DNA of 64,000 nt, from positions 149,398 to 213,397 of the forward strand of contig JAQMWT010000350.1 in NCBI GenBank assembly GCA_029834535.1, in the 5' to 3' direction. This document shows positions 40,258-50,378 of this stretch, piece after piece. A model generated the notes under the pieces. It was not told the DNA's origin and ran no database searches. It worked only from the letters and a program-made list of their open reading frames with translations. The DNA comes from Chrysophaeum taylorii (taxonomy: Eukaryota > Sar > Pelagophyceae > Pelagomonadales > Pelagomonadaceae). A program made the position numbers and the translations under genes. Numbering within the stretch: the first letter of the stretch is position 1; each line of letters starts with the position of its first letter.

Positions 40258-42003
40258 TTATGAGGGGCGACCGACCATGGCGCCCGTGACCACTACAAAC
40301 TTCCGCTTCGGTTTTGTGGCGAGGGGCTCCGCCACCAACGCGGCGAGCTCCTTCTTCTTCCTTTTCTTCACATCACCACCATCATCATCATCAACGGCAG
40401 CCTTGCTTGCTTTCTTCTTCTGCTTCTTTGCGGGAGGAGAGGTCTCATCGTCGCGGCCGGCGAAACGGGAGAGCCAGTTTGTCGCGGCGGCTTCTCTGCG
40501 CTCGGCGTCTTGGAGCTGCGCCACGTCGAGCGCGAGCCTCGCGCGCCGGAGCGCCGTCTCGAGGATTTTGGGGTCGAGGCGGAGCCGCTTGCTCAAGGCG
40601 CCGGGCGGGAGAACGTCCGCGTGCGCCTCGTGGCGCTTCGCGTCCTGCGGCGACACCAAAACAAGCGAGAGCCCGGCGTCCCCCGCCCGCGCCGTGCGGC
40701 CCGCCCGGTGCACGAAGAGCTTGAAGGTGGGCGCGACGTCGTAATGGACGACGAGGTCGACGTCGCGCGCGTCGAGACCTCTCGCGGCCACGTCGGTCGC
40801 GACCAGCACCGCGCGACTTTCGTTGCTTCGGAGTTTGTCCAGCGCGGACAGGCGCTTCTTCTGGGGCATCGAGGCGTGGAGCGCCGCCGCGGGGACCTCG
40901 AGGGCTTCGAGGGCCGCGCAGAGGCGGCGCGCGGTCGCGACCGCGTTGACGAAGACGATCGTCGCGCCGCGACGACGCGCTCGGAGGACCGCGTACAAAG
41001 TCGCGAGCTTGGCGGCGTTGTCGGCGACGGTCGCGACCTCCAGCGACAGCGTCTCGGGGAGCGCCAGGGTCTTGTCGACAATTTCGAGTTTCCGGGTCCC
41101 GCTCCGGAGCGGGTCGACCAGCGCTCGGAGGTCGTCGTCGCCGCCGCCGCTAGAACCGCCGTCGAGGTTCGTCGGTTTCTCCTCGACCGCCAGCGAAAGG
41201 GTCGCCGAGAAGACGAGGGTCTGCCAGCGGCCTTTGCTTAGAGACCTATCGCAAAAGGCCCGGAGGTCGGGGAAGGCGCCCGCCTGGAGCATGCGGTCGG
41301 CCTCGTCGACGACCAGGTATCGAAGTTCCGAGCAGTCGACGTCCTCCTGGAGATCGCGGAGCCGACCGGGGGTCGCGACCAGAATCGGGGGTTTGCGCGC
41401 CAGCACGCGTCGCTGCTTGTGTTCCGACAACCCCCCGGTCACGCACGCGACCACGGCGCTCAGCTTGGTCGCCGACGCCTCGGGAAGAAGCGATCTCGCG
41501 CGCGACGCCACCTGCAGAGCGAGCTCTCGCGTCGGCGCGACAACGAGCGTCCGGAGGCCAGACGCCTCCTGCTCGAGCGCGTCGTGGAGCGCCGGCAACG
41601 CAAACGCCAACGTCTTTCCGGAGCCCGTCGGCGACGCGCACAGCACGTCGCGACCGCGGACCATCGCCAGGGGCAACACGGCTCGCTGGATTTCCATCGG
41701 CGACGCAAACTTGTGTTTACACAGCCCAGCCAGGAGCGTCGGGTGCAGATGACACTCCCCACACCACGCGGCCGCGATCTCGGAATCATCACACCTCGCT
41801 TCTTTCGTCTTCTTCGTTCTTTCCGGCGCCTTAGCCTCCTTCTTCCGCTTCTTCGTGCCTCCGCTCGTCGCCGCGTACTCGCTCCCCGGCACCTCTTCCA
41901 GCCCCAAGAACGTCGCGTCCTCGCACCCCTCACCCATCTCGAGCTCGGAGACATTCGACCACGGCAGCGCCTCCCACGGAGCACCACAAGACATCATCGC
42001 CAT
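40258..42003 (-). CDS. DDX24: DEAD-box ATP-dependent RNA helicase, DDX24/Mak5-like
   Basis: 581 aa from ATG at 42003; the frame stays open upstream through repeat DNA, which is not part of the gene. Helicase motifs in order: Q-motif region (KFASPMEIQRAVLPLAM), I ASPTGSGKT, Ia PTRELAL, Ib TPGRL, II DEAD (VVDEADRM), III SAT, IV ATIVFVNAVATA, V VATDVAARGLDA, VI HRAGRTARAG. The Trp-containing segment before the Q-motif and the insert between SAT and domain 2 fit Mak5/DDX24, which acts in 60S ribosome assembly in the nucleolus. The C-terminus is Lys-rich. Confidence 0.88.
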   Translation of the reverse strand: MAMMSCGAPWEALPWSNVSELEMGEGCEDATFLGLEEVPGSEYAATSGGTKKRKKEAKAPERTKKTKEARCDDSEIAAAWCGECHLHPTLLAGLCKHKFASPMEIQRAVLPLAMVRGRDVLCASPTGSGKTLAFALPALHDALEQEASGLRTLVVAPTRELALQVASRARSLLPEASATKLSAVVACVTGGLSEHKQRRVLARKPPILVATPGRLRDLQEDVDCSELRYLVVDEADRMLQAGAFPDLRAFCDRSLSKGRWQTLVFSATLSLAVEEKPTNLDGGSSGGGDDDLRALVDPLRSGTRKLEIVDKTLALPETLSLEVATVADNAAKLATLYAVLRARRRGATIVFVNAVATARRLCAALEALEVPAAALHASMPQKKRLSALDKLRSNESRAVLVATDVAARGLDARDVDLVVHYDVAPTFKLFVHRAGRTARAGDAGLSLVLVSPQDAKRHEAHADVLPPGALSKRLRLDPKILETALRRARLALDVAQLQDAERREAAATNWLSRFAGRDDETSPPAKKQKKKASKAAVDDDDGGDVKKRKKKELAALVAEPLATKPKRKFVVVTGAMVGRPS

Positions 42004-42039
42004 CGGTGGTAGGGTTTGCGACAGATCGACTGCTGCTAA

Positions 42040-42353
42040 TAAGTATGTGGGGGGTGCTTGAAGGTTTTGGTGCGGCGGTGTTGTGTGCGGACATGAATGA
42101 TGTGCCTGCATGACGGGCGTAGATGGGTATGTGGGGCCTAGTCGGGGGCATAGCCGAGCCGCGGGGCAGGCGGAGAGAGAGGACTGACTGACCCCGCCCG
42201 TAGGTCGTACGCATGCTGCCGCCGGACGTATGTGCGACGAAGTGCGACGTCCTGCTGGGGACATATTAGAGTGTGTGAAAAGGTCGACCACCCGGAACAA
42301 GCGCTGTAACAACGCTCTTCGGTCGCCCCGCGCGTCCATACGATGAATGACAC
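42040..42353 (-). mobile_element. diverged Helitron-like fragment
   Basis: On the minus strand it matches the plus-strand segment around 360-580: the end of the unknown ORF (DVALRRTYVRRQHAYDLRAG), then diverged CTAGGCCC and TTAGCAGCAGTCGA sequence. About 75-80% similar by eye, so older than the other copies. It lies immediately upstream of the DDX24-like gene. Confidence 0.6.
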
Positions 42354-43318
42354 ACAAAAGTGCGGAAGGACTTGCCCGACTTTGGGAGCTGATCAACAAC
42401 AACAACAAGTCAGGCGTCGTAGTAAGCGACTCCCCACTCTCGTCGTTTAGAGATACCATGCCATCGTACCAGACACCAGCAACCTTCCCGTTCGTTGGTC
42501 AAAAAACCGCGCGTCGGCGTAGGTCGTCGTCACTCGTTCCCAGCGTCGAGCGTCGAAGGTTAGGGACCGTGCCATCCACGTCCTGTGATCCTCTCTGCGC
42601 AGGTTGCTTTCCAACAACAAGTTGGTTGTATCCTTTCGCATGACCCAGTGAAGGGATAGAAATACGAGCACGAGTCGCTTTGTTTTGGTGCAAGAGGCGT
42701 CGCACCACAAATTATTTTCTGACCGGTGCAGCATTTCGCAGCATAATGGAAGGACTGTATGTGCTGCACGCGAAGGAAGGAGCTTGCCCACCACAGCTCA
42801 ATATTACGACACAGTATCAGAAGCCGTGTCGTCCTTGTCACCACCACCCACAGACGCTGAAAGGTCAGGACGATTGGTGCGATCGCTAGCGCGCCGAGAT
42901 AAAACCGTACACTGCGCTCCAAAAAAAAACACCGAGATTGGATTCGATTGAGCCAAAACGCGATACACTACCTTAACATTTAGCCTTCGGCGACTCGAAA
43001 ACGGATAATGCCGATCAGCACTTCATCATCTGCGCCGGGTGAATGCTTAAGCGCCTGTCGCCGACACGATTACACCACACTGCCGGCGACGGATAAGGCG
43101 GCGCTCGACAACCGGCCCGTACGCAAATTGTACAGCCAGCTCGGTAAAGCCCGAGTCCCCGTGGATTGCAGGAGGTTGTTTGTTGTTGCAAGCCCACTCG
43201 AGACTCGGCTCACCGGAGATGATGGAGGATTGATTCGGAAGACTTATTAGTGTGTTAAGCCGAGGAGGAGGACCTGTATTCAAAAATTCAACAGTTCAAC
43301 AACATCAGGGCGTCAGGC
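42354..43318. other. intergenic region with a possible terminal exon
   Basis: About 965 bp. On the minus strand 42447-42590 has coding-like usage and reads MARSLTFDARRWERVTTTYA, then DARFFDQRTGRLLVSG to a stop, preceded by a CTGCGCAG acceptor-like site. No partner exon or family was recognised, so it is left as a possible gene end. Confidence 0.3.
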
Positions 43319-45115
43319 ATGACCGGCACCACCCAAAAAAGGCTGTACCGGTTGACGAAAAACTGTCCAACGACAAATATGGCAGCCCGCGGAGAACGCG
43401 TGTTCGTGGACGTTGCCAACAAGAATCCCCCGGCGTGTCTCCCGGCAATCGCTAGACGGCTCGCGGAGGGGGCATTGCCTTTTCCAAAAGAGGAAAAGAG
43501 CCTCGAGCAGCGCCTCTTCGACGCCGAGGTACGGCGCGATATCGAAATCGAGGCCATCAAGTACAAGGCCGCCCTCGCGAGCCAGCCACCGAGGAAGGCG
43601 AACGACGAGAATTTCGCATCCGAGATTTCGCTCCGAATTCAGACCAAGCTTGCGGCGGCGACGTCTCGACGCGAGGAGCAGCTCGCTCTCAAGGCAGCCA
43701 AGGGCGCGTTCCTCGCGACGCGGCGCACGACCGAGCCGACATCGGCGGCCTGGGCGGCGGAGTCAACGCATACCCAGCTCGAGCTCGAGACCAAGCTCAA
43801 CAACGCGTCCGCACGCAAGGCGGAGAGGCTCTACGAACGCGTCGAAAATGCTGCCGCGCTCGGCACGGAGCGCGTCCTCGGCGCAGCCATCAACCGCCTC
43901 AAGGCTGACGCCGCCGACGACTCGGCCCGATCGGATCTCAAGTCGGCCCTCGAGCTCGCGCTCATGGAGACCTCGCGACGCAAGGAGGCGACGCTCCTGG
44001 AGATAGCGACGAGGGCGTCGCGCAGCGGCGGCTCGGAGAAGGTTGCCTACGTCGTCGAACGCCTCGCCGCCGAGAAGCGCCTGCGCGAGCTCGCGCTCGA
44101 GACCAAACTCGACAGGGCCACACGCCTTAAAAAGGCGCAAGACATGGCGGCCGTCGAGAAGGCTGCCTTGACATCGACCGCCAAGGTCGCCAAGGTCCAG
44201 CGGACGCGCCTCGCCGAGGAGAACGACCGGAGGCTGCGGCTTCAGGATACCCTCGACGCGCGGAGCGACAAGGCCTACCACCGACGCGAAATGGAAACGC
44301 TCGACAAGGTGGTGCGCGCTGCATCGCTCGGGAGCGCGGCGGTGGCCAACGCGTCGAACAAGCGCGACGTCAAGGCCGCCGTCGAGCGCGCCGAGAAAGA
44401 GAATCGTCTCGAGACCAAGCTCGCGGCGTGCGCGCTGCGCCGCGGCGCCCAGGTCAAGCTCGTGGTCGAAAAGGCAGCCAAGCGCAGCGAGTTGGTCGCC
44501 GGAGCCGCCAAATTTCGCCAAGACGCGGCCGAGCACCGGCTCATCAGCCTCTCTACGGAGCGCGTCGCCGCGGCCGAGCGACGTCGCTCGCTGTCCCTCG
44601 ACGCCAAGGTTGCAGAAGCCGCGCAGCTCGGCTCCCAGCGAGTCAAGATAGTCCTCGAGCGTAAGAAGCAGCGCGTTGCGGACACGACCAAGTCCATCAA
44701 GGACATCCTCGAACGTTTCGCGGCGGCCCAGCGACGCCGTTCGCTATTGCTCGACGTCAAGGTAACCGGCGCGTGGCAGCTCGGCTCCCAGCGCGTCAAG
44801 ACCGTCCTCGAGCGCAAAAAGCAGCGGGAGATTCATACGGCGACAGCCATCAAGCATGCCATCGAACTCAAGCAACGCGCCGCGGCTGCACGCCACGCCG
44901 ATAACCTCGAAATCACGCGCCGGGGCCTCAACGGCAAACGTCATCCGGGCACCTACGTCCCGTTGCGCCCCATATTCAAGCGCAATCAGGAGAACAAGCC
45001 GCAGCCGGCGGTCACAACATCGAGCAACATCTTTGGATTCATTAGCCTCGGGATCAGCGCGGCGTTCATGGCGCTCGTCGGCGCCTGCGTCGCACGTTTT
45101 GGCACCGAATCTTAA
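43319..45115 (+). CDS. tail-anchored coiled-coil protein with ~65-residue repeats
   Basis: 598 aa, single exon; a second ATG at 43379 is also possible. After about 60 residues it is almost continuous alpha-helix made of diverged repeats with a core like L-E/D-x-K-L-x2-A-x3-R and A-x-LG-x-x-R-V (for example ETKLNNASARKAERLYERVE, ETKLDRATRLKKAQ, DAKVAEAAQLGSQRVKIVLE). At least seven units can be seen. The unit resembles stathmin-like tubulin-binding helices, which is suggestive only. The C-terminus (about 570-592) is a hydrophobic segment (FGFISLGISAAFMALVGACV) followed by a short tail, fitting a tail anchor. Function unknown. Confidence 0.72.
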   Translation: MTGTTQKRLYRLTKNCPTTNMAARGERVFVDVANKNPPACLPAIARRLAEGALPFPKEEKSLEQRLFDAEVRRDIEIEAIKYKAALASQPPRKANDENFASEISLRIQTKLAAATSRREEQLALKAAKGAFLATRRTTEPTSAAWAAESTHTQLELETKLNNASARKAERLYERVENAAALGTERVLGAAINRLKADAADDSARSDLKSALELALMETSRRKEATLLEIATRASRSGGSEKVAYVVERLAAEKRLRELALETKLDRATRLKKAQDMAAVEKAALTSTAKVAKVQRTRLAEENDRRLRLQDTLDARSDKAYHRREMETLDKVVRAASLGSAAVANASNKRDVKAAVERAEKENRLETKLAACALRRGAQVKLVVEKAAKRSELVAGAAKFRQDAAEHRLISLSTERVAAAERRRSLSLDAKVAEAAQLGSQRVKIVLERKKQRVADTTKSIKDILERFAAAQRRRSLLLDVKVTGAWQLGSQRVKTVLERKKQREIHTATAIKHAIELKQRAAAARHADNLEITRRGLNGKRHPGTYVPLRPIFKRNQENKPQPAVTTSSNIFGFISLGISAAFMALVGACVARFGTES

Positions 45116-45848
45116 TTTCATTCCCGTCGTCGCGGAGTTTATGGACGACGATCAAGAAAAATAAGAAGAAGCCCCATTCGATTTCTCTTTAAAAAACAAC
45201 ATCAAGAGATGTCGACACTTTGCACCGTCATTATTTTCCTCTCTACGGCGACGATCCCGATTTTGTTTTGGCGCACCTTGGAATGCGTCTTCTTCGTTTC
45301 GCAATTTGTATTATTTCTTCTTATCATTCGTTATGCCGCCCCTCTCCCTGCACAGCCGCCGATTCATGTTCGACTCAATGATCCCGACGTTTTTGACAGC
45401 AGAAGCTTCCGCGTACTCGAGGGCTTTCCACGCGCGCGCGCAGAGAGACGCCTCGACCCTCGCGTGCTTCATCTCGAATCCACCGCACGACGCCAGCAGA
45501 TAGATTGGTGTACGCACGGTACGTAGCTCAAGTTTTTGCGCGACACGAGTTGTTTGAAGCGCCGACCTCTTTCAAACACCTTTCTTCATCCAATCAAAAA
45601 TAGTGGGTGACGCGGCTGCCTCCCCACCCTTTCCGCTCGCTCGTCGTCGCCCGGCGCTACCCTCGTAGTAGATCGGCCATGGGCGATGATGCCCTAGAAA
45701 AATCACTAATGTTGTGTGCATTTGGACGGAAATTATAATATATAATAGTGTGTGCAGCTGACGAAGGGGATGTCGGCAACCGACCGACCGACCGACCGAC
45801 CAAAACGACAACGCAGAGCCGCTATGCGCAAAAAGCCACGCGCGCTCT
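45116..45848. other. intergenic region with possible small ORFs
   Basis: Two overlapping open frames on the plus strand: 45209-45526 (105 codons, two hydrophobic segments) and, in another frame from ATG 45333 to 45503 (56 codons), a piece with stronger GC3 bias. Only one could be real; neither is recognised. A (CCGA)n tract lies at 45779-45799. Confidence 0.3.
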
Positions 45849-46702
45849 CTAGGCTTGATAGCCCACTGCAATGGACCAGAGCCTCGGATCAGGGGGGAGC
45901 GCGAGGCCGCAGCCGGCGGAAAAGATGTCCCCGGCTTCCTTTTCGTCGTCGCCCTGGCCGAGGTCGAGGCGCGCAACGGAAGCGCCTGCGTGGGAAGATC
46001 GATCAAAGAGCATCAATGTACCACCTCACCAGCGATGCTCCCGAGGACGAGGGCCTCGCAGCAGGAGGAGAGCTGAGGCGGGTCGAAGAGCGAAACGAGG
46101 AGGCGAGCCCTGTCGACCGATGCAGCCGCGAGGACCTTGACAAGCCTGCACAGGCAGTCAACGCGATGATTCCTTCCGCGACTCACGGAAGCGTCGTGTC
46201 ATGCCAGCAGTCGGGTCTGGCGCCGTCGACGATGACGCACGAACCGGTCCGGAGGTCGGCGACGACGTCGTCTGCAAAGGGGGGTTCGAGGACGCTGATG
46301 GGGTCGCCGACCGTCGACGAGGACTGCGGCGCTCTTGCCTGCGGGCTGCGTCACGCGGTCCTCTCGGCTGCTTCGCACGAGCGAGCTCACGTCGCGGCCG
46401 CGAGGGTCGACGGCTACGACGGGCAGGTCCCCGAGACCGTCCGGCATCGGCGCTGCGGGATCGTGCCACATGACAACGCCAGTGATGCTGCCGCTGGGCG
46501 GCGTGCGATCGGTCGATCGGAGCTCGCGAACGACGCCGTCATACAATGTCTCGAGGACTGTGCTGGGGTCGCGGAGTGTCGTTCGCATGTCGACCCAGAG
46601 CTCGATGCTTGGGATCCCCGCCGCTTCCATGCGCACAGATTGCCGGCCCACTGGGGGCGGTACCAGCCCAAAAGCCAGGCCCACAAACGCGATGCGAAAC
46701 AT
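45849..46702 (-). CDS. four-exon gene, unknown protein with targeting presequence
   Basis: Exons 46379-46702, 46187-46323, 46030-46145 and 45849-45985. Introns are 55, 41 and 44 nt, with donors GTGCGA, GTGAGT and GTGAGG and acceptors CGCAG, TGCAG and CGCAG. Phases fit throughout and codon bias switches frame at each junction. Product 237 aa. The N-terminus MFRIAFVGLAFGLVPP is signal-like, followed by VGRQSVRMEAAG, which looks like an organelle processing site. The body has DMRTTLRDPSTVLETLYDG, SGSITGVVMWHDP, DLRTGSCVIVDGARPDC, RARLLVSLFDPPQLSSCCEA and FSAGCGLALPPDP. No family recognised. A plastid or secretory location is inferred from the N-terminus. Confidence 0.7.
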
Positions 46703-46799
46703 ATACCTATACCATTATCTCTTGATGTGCGCAAGACTGACGCAAGAGGTACATATCTTCAGCGTGAAGTTGTTGGTACCCTCGTTTCGCTTCACCGTG

Positions 46800-49700
46800 T
46801 CACCGGTCTGGCTCGTCGTTCGATATGGCTGCTTCGGCCCGGCGGAACTCGCGCACGACACGCCAGAGCGCCGTCTCGAACTCGGCGTAATCGAGGTCGC
46901 CGCGGATATTGAGCTGGGCGTCGTCGGCGCAGCGACAGAGGACGTCGTAGTGGCCGGCACGCTCCAAGGCTTGCTCGTAGGCGGCGGCGAGGCGCCTCGC
47001 GAGTTTCCGATCGTGGCCCGTTTCGTTCACGAAGACGCGCCTGTCCTTGTAGACAAAGCCGAGACCCTCGACAAGTTGCGGCTCCTCGGCGAGCGCGCGG
47101 AAGACGCCGTCGAGCGACACCTGGCCGAGGACAGAAGCACGCTTCGCGGCAGCGAAGGTCGTTTGCGCGCACCGGTCCCAACGACGCCGCATCTCTTGGC
47201 GCCGGATGTCGTAACGGTCGCTCATTTCGTAACGGTCTCGCGTCTCGTCGTCGCGCGCGGCGTCGTTAGATCGCTGCTTCGTCGCGCGGGTCGACGCGAA
47301 CGCCTCGCGCAGCTGCGGGGCGCTACTTCTTCCGGTCGTGTCCTTGAGGAAGTTTGTCACGATGCCGAGCGTGCTCGCCTTTGAGAGCGCGACCCCGAGG
47401 CGCGACTGGATCTTGCGCGTCGACTCGAGGGTTTTGACTACCAACAAAAACTCCTCGAAGTCGATGGCGCCGTTGCCGTCCACGTCGACCTCCTCGACGA
47501 TCTCGGCGATTTGCTTTTTGGTGAGTGGCATGGACAGCCGCCGGAAAAACTCGCCGAGCTCGTCGACCGATATGTAGCCCGAGCCGTCCTGGTCGATCTC
47601 GGCGAACGCGTCTTGGAGCTCGCGCAACGTTCGCGAGTCGAAAAGATCCTTTATGTCCGATAATGCCTTGTATCCGAGGTAGCGCCGCCACGACAGCACA
47701 ACTTTGCGAAACGCGCGGCGCGCCTGGGCGTCGCGCAGTCGAAACAGATTTTCCTCGACGACGTCAATCTGATTGAGGAGCACGAGGAGCTCAAATTTTT
47801 TGGCGCTTACCGCCTCATCGCGCGCGCTCGGGCCAGTGGAAACCGTTGTCGGGATCGCGAGGAGATCGTCGACGTATGCATCGCGCACGTAGCGATTTAC
47901 CCGTGGTTCGGAGCACAAGTTCAAAAGTGCGGCCAAGCCGCGCTCGCTTAACGTCGCCGACGTCGTCGGATGCGTGGCCATCTTGAAAAGCTCGCCGATC
48001 GCGTCCGGATGGTCGGGATGCCGCTCGCGAGAAGATTCAGCAGCGTGCGCCATCACGGCATCCTCCCATTTCCGCGGATTGATCTCGTCTTTCATCCTCT
48101 CGGTGGCCGAGCTTCGTGAGCTTCGTTCGCCCTCCCCTTCGCCTTTTTTGGAGGCGGCGCCGTTTATCTTTGCGGCGCGTCGCCGTTTCTTCAGGCCTTT
48201 GGCTCGGATCGCTTCGTCGCGGGCCGCGAGGAGCGCAGAAATCCACGCCCCTCGCAGCTCCCGGCTTACCTGCAGCCGATTTCGTTTTATTTTCGCGGGC
48301 GCGAGCGCGCTAAAGAAGACGGCTCGCGCGTTCGTGCGCGCGACGAAACATGTCTCCACGTCGATGTCGGCTGTGTCGGGCACGCCTCCGGTGACGAGCA
48401 CGTCAGCTGTCGCGGGGGCGCAATCCGCGATGTCGACGCAGTCTAACTCGCCACCGCGCGAGACCGGCACCTCGTTCGCCGTCGTCTGATTGAAGCTGCT
48501 TCGCTTGACCCGCGCCACCTCGCCTGTCGCCTCCTCGCGAGGTTGCCAACGCAGCACGCCGTCCTCGAGAGTCACGGCACGAGGCACCCTGGAGTTCGAC
48601 GGAGTATTCGATGAGTTGAGCACCGCTCGCTCGCTCGCGTCGAAGACGACGACGAGCTGCGGCGCCGGCGCCGTTGACGCTGTCGGCGTGCTTTTCTTCG
48701 TCCCCACGATGGATCCTGTGAGCAAAATGGCACCCCTGCGTCCCTGCTTTTTCATGTTCTTCGAAGTGCTGTTTTGCTTGGGGGGTCGCGTGCCGTAAAC
48801 GAGGTGAACGTATTCGCCTGGCTCGAGGTGGACGTCGCGAGACTCGTCGTCACAGTCCGTTTTCATTTTAAAACCGCCATCCTTCTTCTTCTTGATGCGC
48901 GACCCTTTGTCGTCGACGTCGACGTCGTCGCCGCTGCCGCCTAGCGCGACGAGGCGCCGCTCCGCGTTTGTCGCGTAGATCTCGGCCGCGCACGTCGCGG
49001 CTGCCGCGCGGACGGCTTCGGAATTGTCTGCCGACGAGAGGAGCGACACCACGAACGGAGCTGCACTGACGGCGAGCTCTCGACCCCAGGCGAGGTTTTC
49101 ATCAGATGTTGCTGCCGCCGACACAAACTGCTTCAGCAGCACGAGACTCGATTCGCACGGACTCTTGCTGACGTACGCTTCTCCGACGTCGAGGCCGGCG
49201 AGGACGATGTCCGACAATTCCTTCAAGTAGTTTTGCGAGAGAATCTCGATGCAGGGTGGGTGGCAGGCCAGCCGCGCGAGCGTCCAGAGCGCGCCCTGGC
49301 GGGACTTGACGGTCATTTCGAACCCGCCCGGCACGTTGCGCTGTCCCTTGCCATCGAGCGCCAGAGCGAGCAATGGTGGCGTTCCGCCCGCCTCGAGTAT
49401 CTTCACGGCGTCGTCCGGGTCGTTCGCGAGCTGCGATAGGATTTGGACCGCGATCAACCGACACAGAGGATGGAAGCGAGCCTCGAGCATGCGCACGAAA
49501 GGTTGGATACCCCCGTGGAGCGCGATGAGGTGCGATCGCCAAATCGCGATCGAAAGAAGCACACCCGCGGCCGCCTGCATGCAATCTAGCGGTGCGTGCT
49601 TGACCACGGTGAGTAGCGGTGGCACGGCGCCTGCGTCCGAGATCTGTGTTGCGCTCCAGCCGCATACGCAGAGCGAACGGAGGCACTGGCATACGAGGAG

Positions 49701-50339
49701 GCACAACTCGCGGTCGTCTACCTTCCACCCCAAGTCCGGCGCCGCCTTTCCTGATCGTGGGGAGAGTCGGGGCGGCCTCGCGACCAGTGCGGGGTCCACG
49801 CGCTGCTTGACGCTTTGTCGCGCCCAAAACGCGTCTTTGGCGTCGTCCCGGACCTCGGGATCCGAAGAGTGGACCTCGTGGCAAGCGACGGCCGCTTGAA
49901 GCCAAAATACGAGGCGGCTGAAGAGTCGCGCGTCTTTGCAGAGACTCTCCTGCCGGGTTGTTGTGTCGGTGGTGAGCGGGCACTCGTCGTCGGGCGCGGC
50001 GAGCGCGTTAACCAAGTTTGCCGCTGCCTTGCGCGCCGATGGCTTGAATTGGGGCGAGAAAAAGGGTTCGATCAGCGCCTCGGTATCTTTGTTCTCTCGC
50101 ACGAGGGCGTCCCGGATGGCTTTGACCGTCGACCCACTCCTTGCCGAACCTCGCGCCAACGAGACAATTGCCCTCAACGCTCTTGCGGCCCGCGTCTCGT
50201 CAAAATGCTCGACGCGCGGTAGCGCGAGCTCGTTTCGGACTTCGTCCTGGTGTCGCAAGGCGGCCGCCGCCGCCGCCGCCGCCGCCGCCGCCTCTGGCGG
50301 CTTGCTGATGTGATCATCGATTCGTGGTAGTGGCAGCAT
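46800..50339 (-). CDS. armadillo-repeat protein with C-terminal EF-hand pair
   Basis: 1179 aa from ATG at 50339. After a poly-Ala run, residues about 40-470 form armadillo/HEAT-type repeats (ISDAGAVPPLLTVV, GGIQPFVRMLEA, LEAGGTPPLLALALDG). A basic low-complexity middle follows, then more helical repeats (ALLNLCSEPRVNRYVRDAYV). Two canonical EF-hands lie at about 885-945 with loops DQDGSGYISVDE and DVDGNGAIDFEE, both complete for Ca2+ ligands. A helical C-terminus of about 200 residues ends the protein. The architecture suggests a calcium-responsive scaffold, possibly cytoskeletal or ciliary. The helicase-remnant element ends 40 bp upstream. Confidence 0.78.
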   Translation of the reverse strand: MLPLPRIDDHISKPPEAAAAAAAAAAALRHQDEVRNELALPRVEHFDETRAARALRAIVSLARGSARSGSTVKAIRDALVRENKDTEALIEPFFSPQFKPSARKAAANLVNALAAPDDECPLTTDTTTRQESLCKDARLFSRLVFWLQAAVACHEVHSSDPEVRDDAKDAFWARQSVKQRVDPALVARPPRLSPRSGKAAPDLGWKVDDRELCLLVCQCLRSLCVCGWSATQISDAGAVPPLLTVVKHAPLDCMQAAAGVLLSIAIWRSHLIALHGGIQPFVRMLEARFHPLCRLIAVQILSQLANDPDDAVKILEAGGTPPLLALALDGKGQRNVPGGFEMTVKSRQGALWTLARLACHPPCIEILSQNYLKELSDIVLAGLDVGEAYVSKSPCESSLVLLKQFVSAAATSDENLAWGRELAVSAAPFVVSLLSSADNSEAVRAAAATCAAEIYATNAERRLVALGGSGDDVDVDDKGSRIKKKKDGGFKMKTDCDDESRDVHLEPGEYVHLVYGTRPPKQNSTSKNMKKQGRRGAILLTGSIVGTKKSTPTASTAPAPQLVVVFDASERAVLNSSNTPSNSRVPRAVTLEDGVLRWQPREEATGEVARVKRSSFNQTTANEVPVSRGGELDCVDIADCAPATADVLVTGGVPDTADIDVETCFVARTNARAVFFSALAPAKIKRNRLQVSRELRGAWISALLAARDEAIRAKGLKKRRRAAKINGAASKKGEGEGERSSRSSATERMKDEINPRKWEDAVMAHAAESSRERHPDHPDAIGELFKMATHPTTSATLSERGLAALLNLCSEPRVNRYVRDAYVDDLLAIPTTVSTGPSARDEAVSAKKFELLVLLNQIDVVEENLFRLRDAQARRAFRKVVLSWRRYLGYKALSDIKDLFDSRTLRELQDAFAEIDQDGSGYISVDELGEFFRRLSMPLTKKQIAEIVEEVDVDGNGAIDFEEFLLVVKTLESTRKIQSRLGVALSKASTLGIVTNFLKDTTGRSSAPQLREAFASTRATKQRSNDAARDDETRDRYEMSDRYDIRRQEMRRRWDRCAQTTFAAAKRASVLGQVSLDGVFRALAEEPQLVEGLGFVYKDRRVFVNETGHDRKLARRLAAAYEQALERAGHYDVLCRCADDAQLNIRGDLDYAEFETALWRVVREFRRAEAAISNDEPDR

Positions 50340-50378
50340 CCATGAGATACCGTATCCTCGTGATAATAATAATAATAA

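Noticed and set aside
42004-42459. N-terminal extension of the DDX24-like frame
   Set aside because: The extra frame consists of diverged transposon sequence; the helicase has a good ATG at 42003.
45752-46912. 386-codon open frame on the plus strand
   Set aside because: It lies antisense over the four-exon gene and into the end of the ARM/EF-hand gene, has no domains, and is Arg-rich as expected from antisense GC-rich DNA.
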